The position numbers and the translations under genes were made by a program. Below, in pieces: positions 6,328 to 7,517 of a DNA stretch of 7,517 nucleotides. Numbering within the stretch: position 1 is the stretch's first letter; each line of letters opens with the position of its first letter. The notes under the pieces are model-generated. The model was not told the DNA's origin. It did no database searches and saw nothing but the letters and a program-made list of their open reading frames with translations. The DNA is from Lachnospiraceae bacterium UBA2734 (GTDB lineage Bacteria > Bacillota > Clostridia > Lachnospirales > Lachnospiraceae), in the NCBI GenBank assembly GCA_002353635.1, contig DEKA01000027.1:12940-20456 (forward strand). The letters are read 5' to 3'.

Positions 6328-6345
6328 ATGAAAATGGGGGCCTGA
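6328..6345 (+). other. Possible five-codon leader frame with strong ribosome-binding site
   Basis: GAGGAGG at 6314-6320 lies 7 bp before an ATG that reads Met-Lys-Met-Gly-Ala-stop. The ribosome-binding site sits in the loop of a 6-bp stem, TTCCGA/TCGGAA (6310-6315 and 6323-6328), and the stop codon is within the first arm of the 6341-6368 stem-loop. A ribosome on this frame would disturb that stem-loop. Whether it is translated is unknown; it could be chance in a purine-rich region. Confidence 0.25.
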
Positions 6346-6376
6346 CAGTATCTATGGGTACTGCCAGGTCTTTATA
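6341..6376 (+). terminator. Candidate terminator or attenuator before the permease gene
   Basis: CCTGACAGTA (6341-6350) pairs with TACTGCCAGG (6359-6368) in a 10-bp stem with one A-C mismatch and an 8-nt loop, followed by TCTTTAT. The U-tract is short and broken, so partial termination is more likely than a full stop, which fits a need for more binding protein than permease. Confidence 0.45.
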
Positions 6377-6402
6377 AAGGGAATCAATTTAGCACCAATC
6401 AA

Positions 6403-6421
6403 GGGCATCTGTCTGATGCCC
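6403..6421 (+). other. Perfect 7-bp stem-loop in the permease leader
   Basis: GGGCATC and GATGCCC flank a TGTCT loop. The right arm can instead pair GATGC (6415-6419) with GCATC (6427-6431), so two exclusive shapes are possible. The nearest T-run (6448-6454) is 26 nt downstream, too far for a standard terminator with this stem. Confidence 0.35.
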
Positions 6422-6474
6422 AAGCCGCATCCTGCTCCGGAGGAAACTTTTTTTCACGGGGGAATGCGCAGTCA

Positions 6475-6480
6475 AAAGGG
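6475..6480 (+). promoter_or_regulatory. Ribosome-binding site AAAGGG for the permease gene
   Basis: AAAGGG lies 6 bp before the ATG at 6487. It supports this start, which also gives the expected N-terminal membrane helix. Confidence 0.7.
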
Positions 6481-6486
6481 AACAGA

Positions 6487-7407
6487 ATGCTAAAGAAAAT
6501 TGTGAACAGAATACTGGTGTCCATACCGGTGCTGATCGGCGTCGTCTTTCTGATTTTCATGATGCTCAATGTCATCCCCGGCAATCCCATTGAGGTGATG
6601 ATGAAGGAGCACGCGCGGGCGGACGTCGTAAAGCGAATGACACACTACTACGGGCTCGACAAGCCGGTTCTTACGCAGTTCTTCATTTATCTGAAGAACC
6701 TCCTGCACGGCGATCTGGGCACTTCGTATAAGCTCAACCGCTCCGTCAATTCACTGATTGCCGATGCCTTTCCTTATACCCTGAAGCTCGCCATTGCCGC
6801 TGCGCTTGTGGCTTGGATCATCGGCATTCCTGCCGGTATCATCTCTGCAATCAAAGAAAATACAATCATCGACCGCCTGTTCATGGGTGTATCGCTTCTC
6901 GGCGTCTCGATGCCGGTCTTTTGGGCGGCGCTTCTGTTCCAGTACGTTTTTGCCTACAAGCTGGGCTGGGTTCCTGTATCCGGCGCAGACACATGGCAGT
7001 CCTATATCCTTCCGTCCATTGTCCTTGGCTGGAGCAGCGCCGGCACAATCGCGCGGCTCACAAGGTCCAATCTTCTGGAAGTTCTTGAAGAAGACTATAT
7101 CCGCACAGCCTGGGCCAAGGGACTTTCCCAGGCGGGCGTTATCATTCATCATGCATTCAAAAACGCTCTGCTCCCCGTCATTACTATGATGGCCATTCAG
7201 GTTGCATCTCTCTTGTCGGGCGCCGTGATCACGGAGACGGTGTTCGCCATTCCGGGTATCGGAAGACTTGCGGTGGACGCGATTACAGACAGGGATATGC
7301 CGCTTCTGCAGGGCACGGTTCTGTTCACAACAGTCCTTATTATCGCGGGCAACCTGATCGCGGATGTTCTCTATTCCGTGATTGATCCCAGAATCCGGGA
7401 GAATTAA
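6487..7407 (+). CDS. Peptide ABC transporter permease (DppB/OppB-like)
   Basis: This 306-aa protein is one of the two membrane permeases of a peptide importer and would work with the binding lipoprotein encoded upstream. About six membrane helices are visible (near residues 9-29, 100-120, 131-156, 170-186, 230-250 and 275-298). The N-terminal domain shows the DppB-type PGNP (31-34), YGLD (55-58) and GDLGTSY (75-81) motifs. The cytoplasmic EAA-type coupling loop, RTAWAKGLS through NALLPV (206-231), is intact and would contact an ATPase. The IPGIGRL segment (255-261) and the VIDPRIR end (298-304) are typical. Length matches the family and no damage is visible. The matching DppC-type permease and the two ATPases are not in the window and would be expected to the right. 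The assignment to dipeptides rather than longer peptides is inference. Confidence 0.95.
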   Translation: MLKKIVNRILVSIPVLIGVVFLIFMMLNVIPGNPIEVMMKEHARADVVKRMTHYYGLDKPVLTQFFIYLKNLLHGDLGTSYKLNRSVNSLIADAFPYTLKLAIAAALVAWIIGIPAGIISAIKENTIIDRLFMGVSLLGVSMPVFWAALLFQYVFAYKLGWVPVSGADTWQSYILPSIVLGWSSAGTIARLTRSNLLEVLEEDYIRTAWAKGLSQAGVIIHHAFKNALLPVITMMAIQVASLLSGAVITETVFAIPGIGRLAVDAITDRDMPLLQGTVLFTTVLIIAGNLIADVLYSVIDPRIREN

Positions 7408-7443
7408 TATACAAGATCATGCTGATGCAAGATCTTGTATATT
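7406..7443 (+). other. Long perfect stem-loop overlapping the permease stop codon
   Basis: AATATACAAGATC (7406-7418) and GATCTTGTATATT (7431-7443) form a perfect 13-bp stem; after an A-A mismatch three more pairs (TGC/GCA) close a TGAT loop. It starts within the TAA stop. No U-run follows, so it is not a standard terminator. It could stabilise or mark a processing point in the operon mRNA, or be a DNA binding site. Confidence 0.6.
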
Positions 7444-7489
7444 GCAGCCGATGCCGCAGAGAACGCGTCATCGATTGCCCGAGACCATC

Positions 7490-7516
7490 GGCGAAACCGC
7501 CTGCGCGGATTTCGCC
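7490..7516 (+). terminator. Strong hairpin at the window edge, possible terminator
   Basis: GGCGAAA-CCGC (7490-7500) pairs with GCGG-A-TTTCGCC (7505-7516) through an 11-bp stem with a one-base bulge and a CTGC loop. The base after the stem is T and then the window ends, so a U-tract can be neither confirmed nor excluded. Confidence 0.4.
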
Positions 7517-7517
7517 T

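Larger units (their letters stand above)
6184..6486 (+). other. Structured gap between binding protein and permease
   Basis: These 303 bp hold no convincing full gene. They contain stem-loops at 6226-6251, 6341-6368 and 6403-6421, a five-codon frame with a strong ribosome-binding site at 6328-6345, a 10-bp palindrome CTTTATAAAG at 6370-6379 and a run of seven T at 6448-6454. A TAATAT at 6280-6285 could be a -10 box, but no good -35 box precedes it. The gap is long for two parts of one importer and may lower permease expression relative to the binding protein. Confidence 0.6.

Overview
The window looks like chromosomal DNA of a fairly GC-rich Bacillota, probably a Clostridia/Lachnospiraceae-type bacterium. 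This is an inference from the AGGAGG ribosome-binding sites, the lipoprotein with an acidic Ser/Thr/Glu-rich linker after its lipobox cysteine, and the style of the ABC proteins. No sequence search was possible. There are four confident genes in two divergent groups, and all of them encode ABC transporter parts.

Positions 37-3839, minus strand: two overlapping genes encode the halves of a heterodimeric ABC exporter (TMD-NBD architecture, type IV fold; BmrC/BmrD, LmrC/LmrD, TM287/TM288 type). The upstream subunit (612 aa) has Asp in place of the catalytic Glu after Walker B and Gln in place of the switch His. The downstream subunit (655 aa) keeps Glu and His but has an LSQGQ signature. Together they should form one degenerate and one consensus ATP site. 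The two frames overlap by GTGA.

Positions 3840-4482: a 643-bp divergent intergenic region with no convincing gene. It is rich in regulatory structure: two candidate tandem minus-strand promoters (4061-4088 and 3992-4019) for the exporter, several perfect dyads near their start sites, an imperfect 46-48-bp direct repeat (4147-4230) carrying a TGTGCGGCACA dyad twice, and a good plus-strand promoter (4284-4311) immediately followed by a 9+9-bp inverted repeat (4312-4333). Long untranslated leaders are predicted on both sides (about 215 nt and 165 nt).

Positions 4483-7407, plus strand: a family 5 (DppA/OppA-type) solute-binding lipoprotein and a DppB/OppB-type permease, the start of a peptide importer operon. 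The second permease and the ATPases would be expected beyond the right edge. The two genes are separated by a 303-bp gap holding at least three stem-loops and a five-codon reading frame with a strong Shine-Dalgarno sequence. This gap may set different expression levels for the binding protein and the permease. After the permease come a 13-bp perfect stem-loop and, at the very edge, a second strong hairpin.

The genes themselves are ordinary. No mobile element, CRISPR array, tRNA or rRNA was seen. The parts worth a second look are the regulatory DNA between the divergent units and the structured gaps inside the importer operon.
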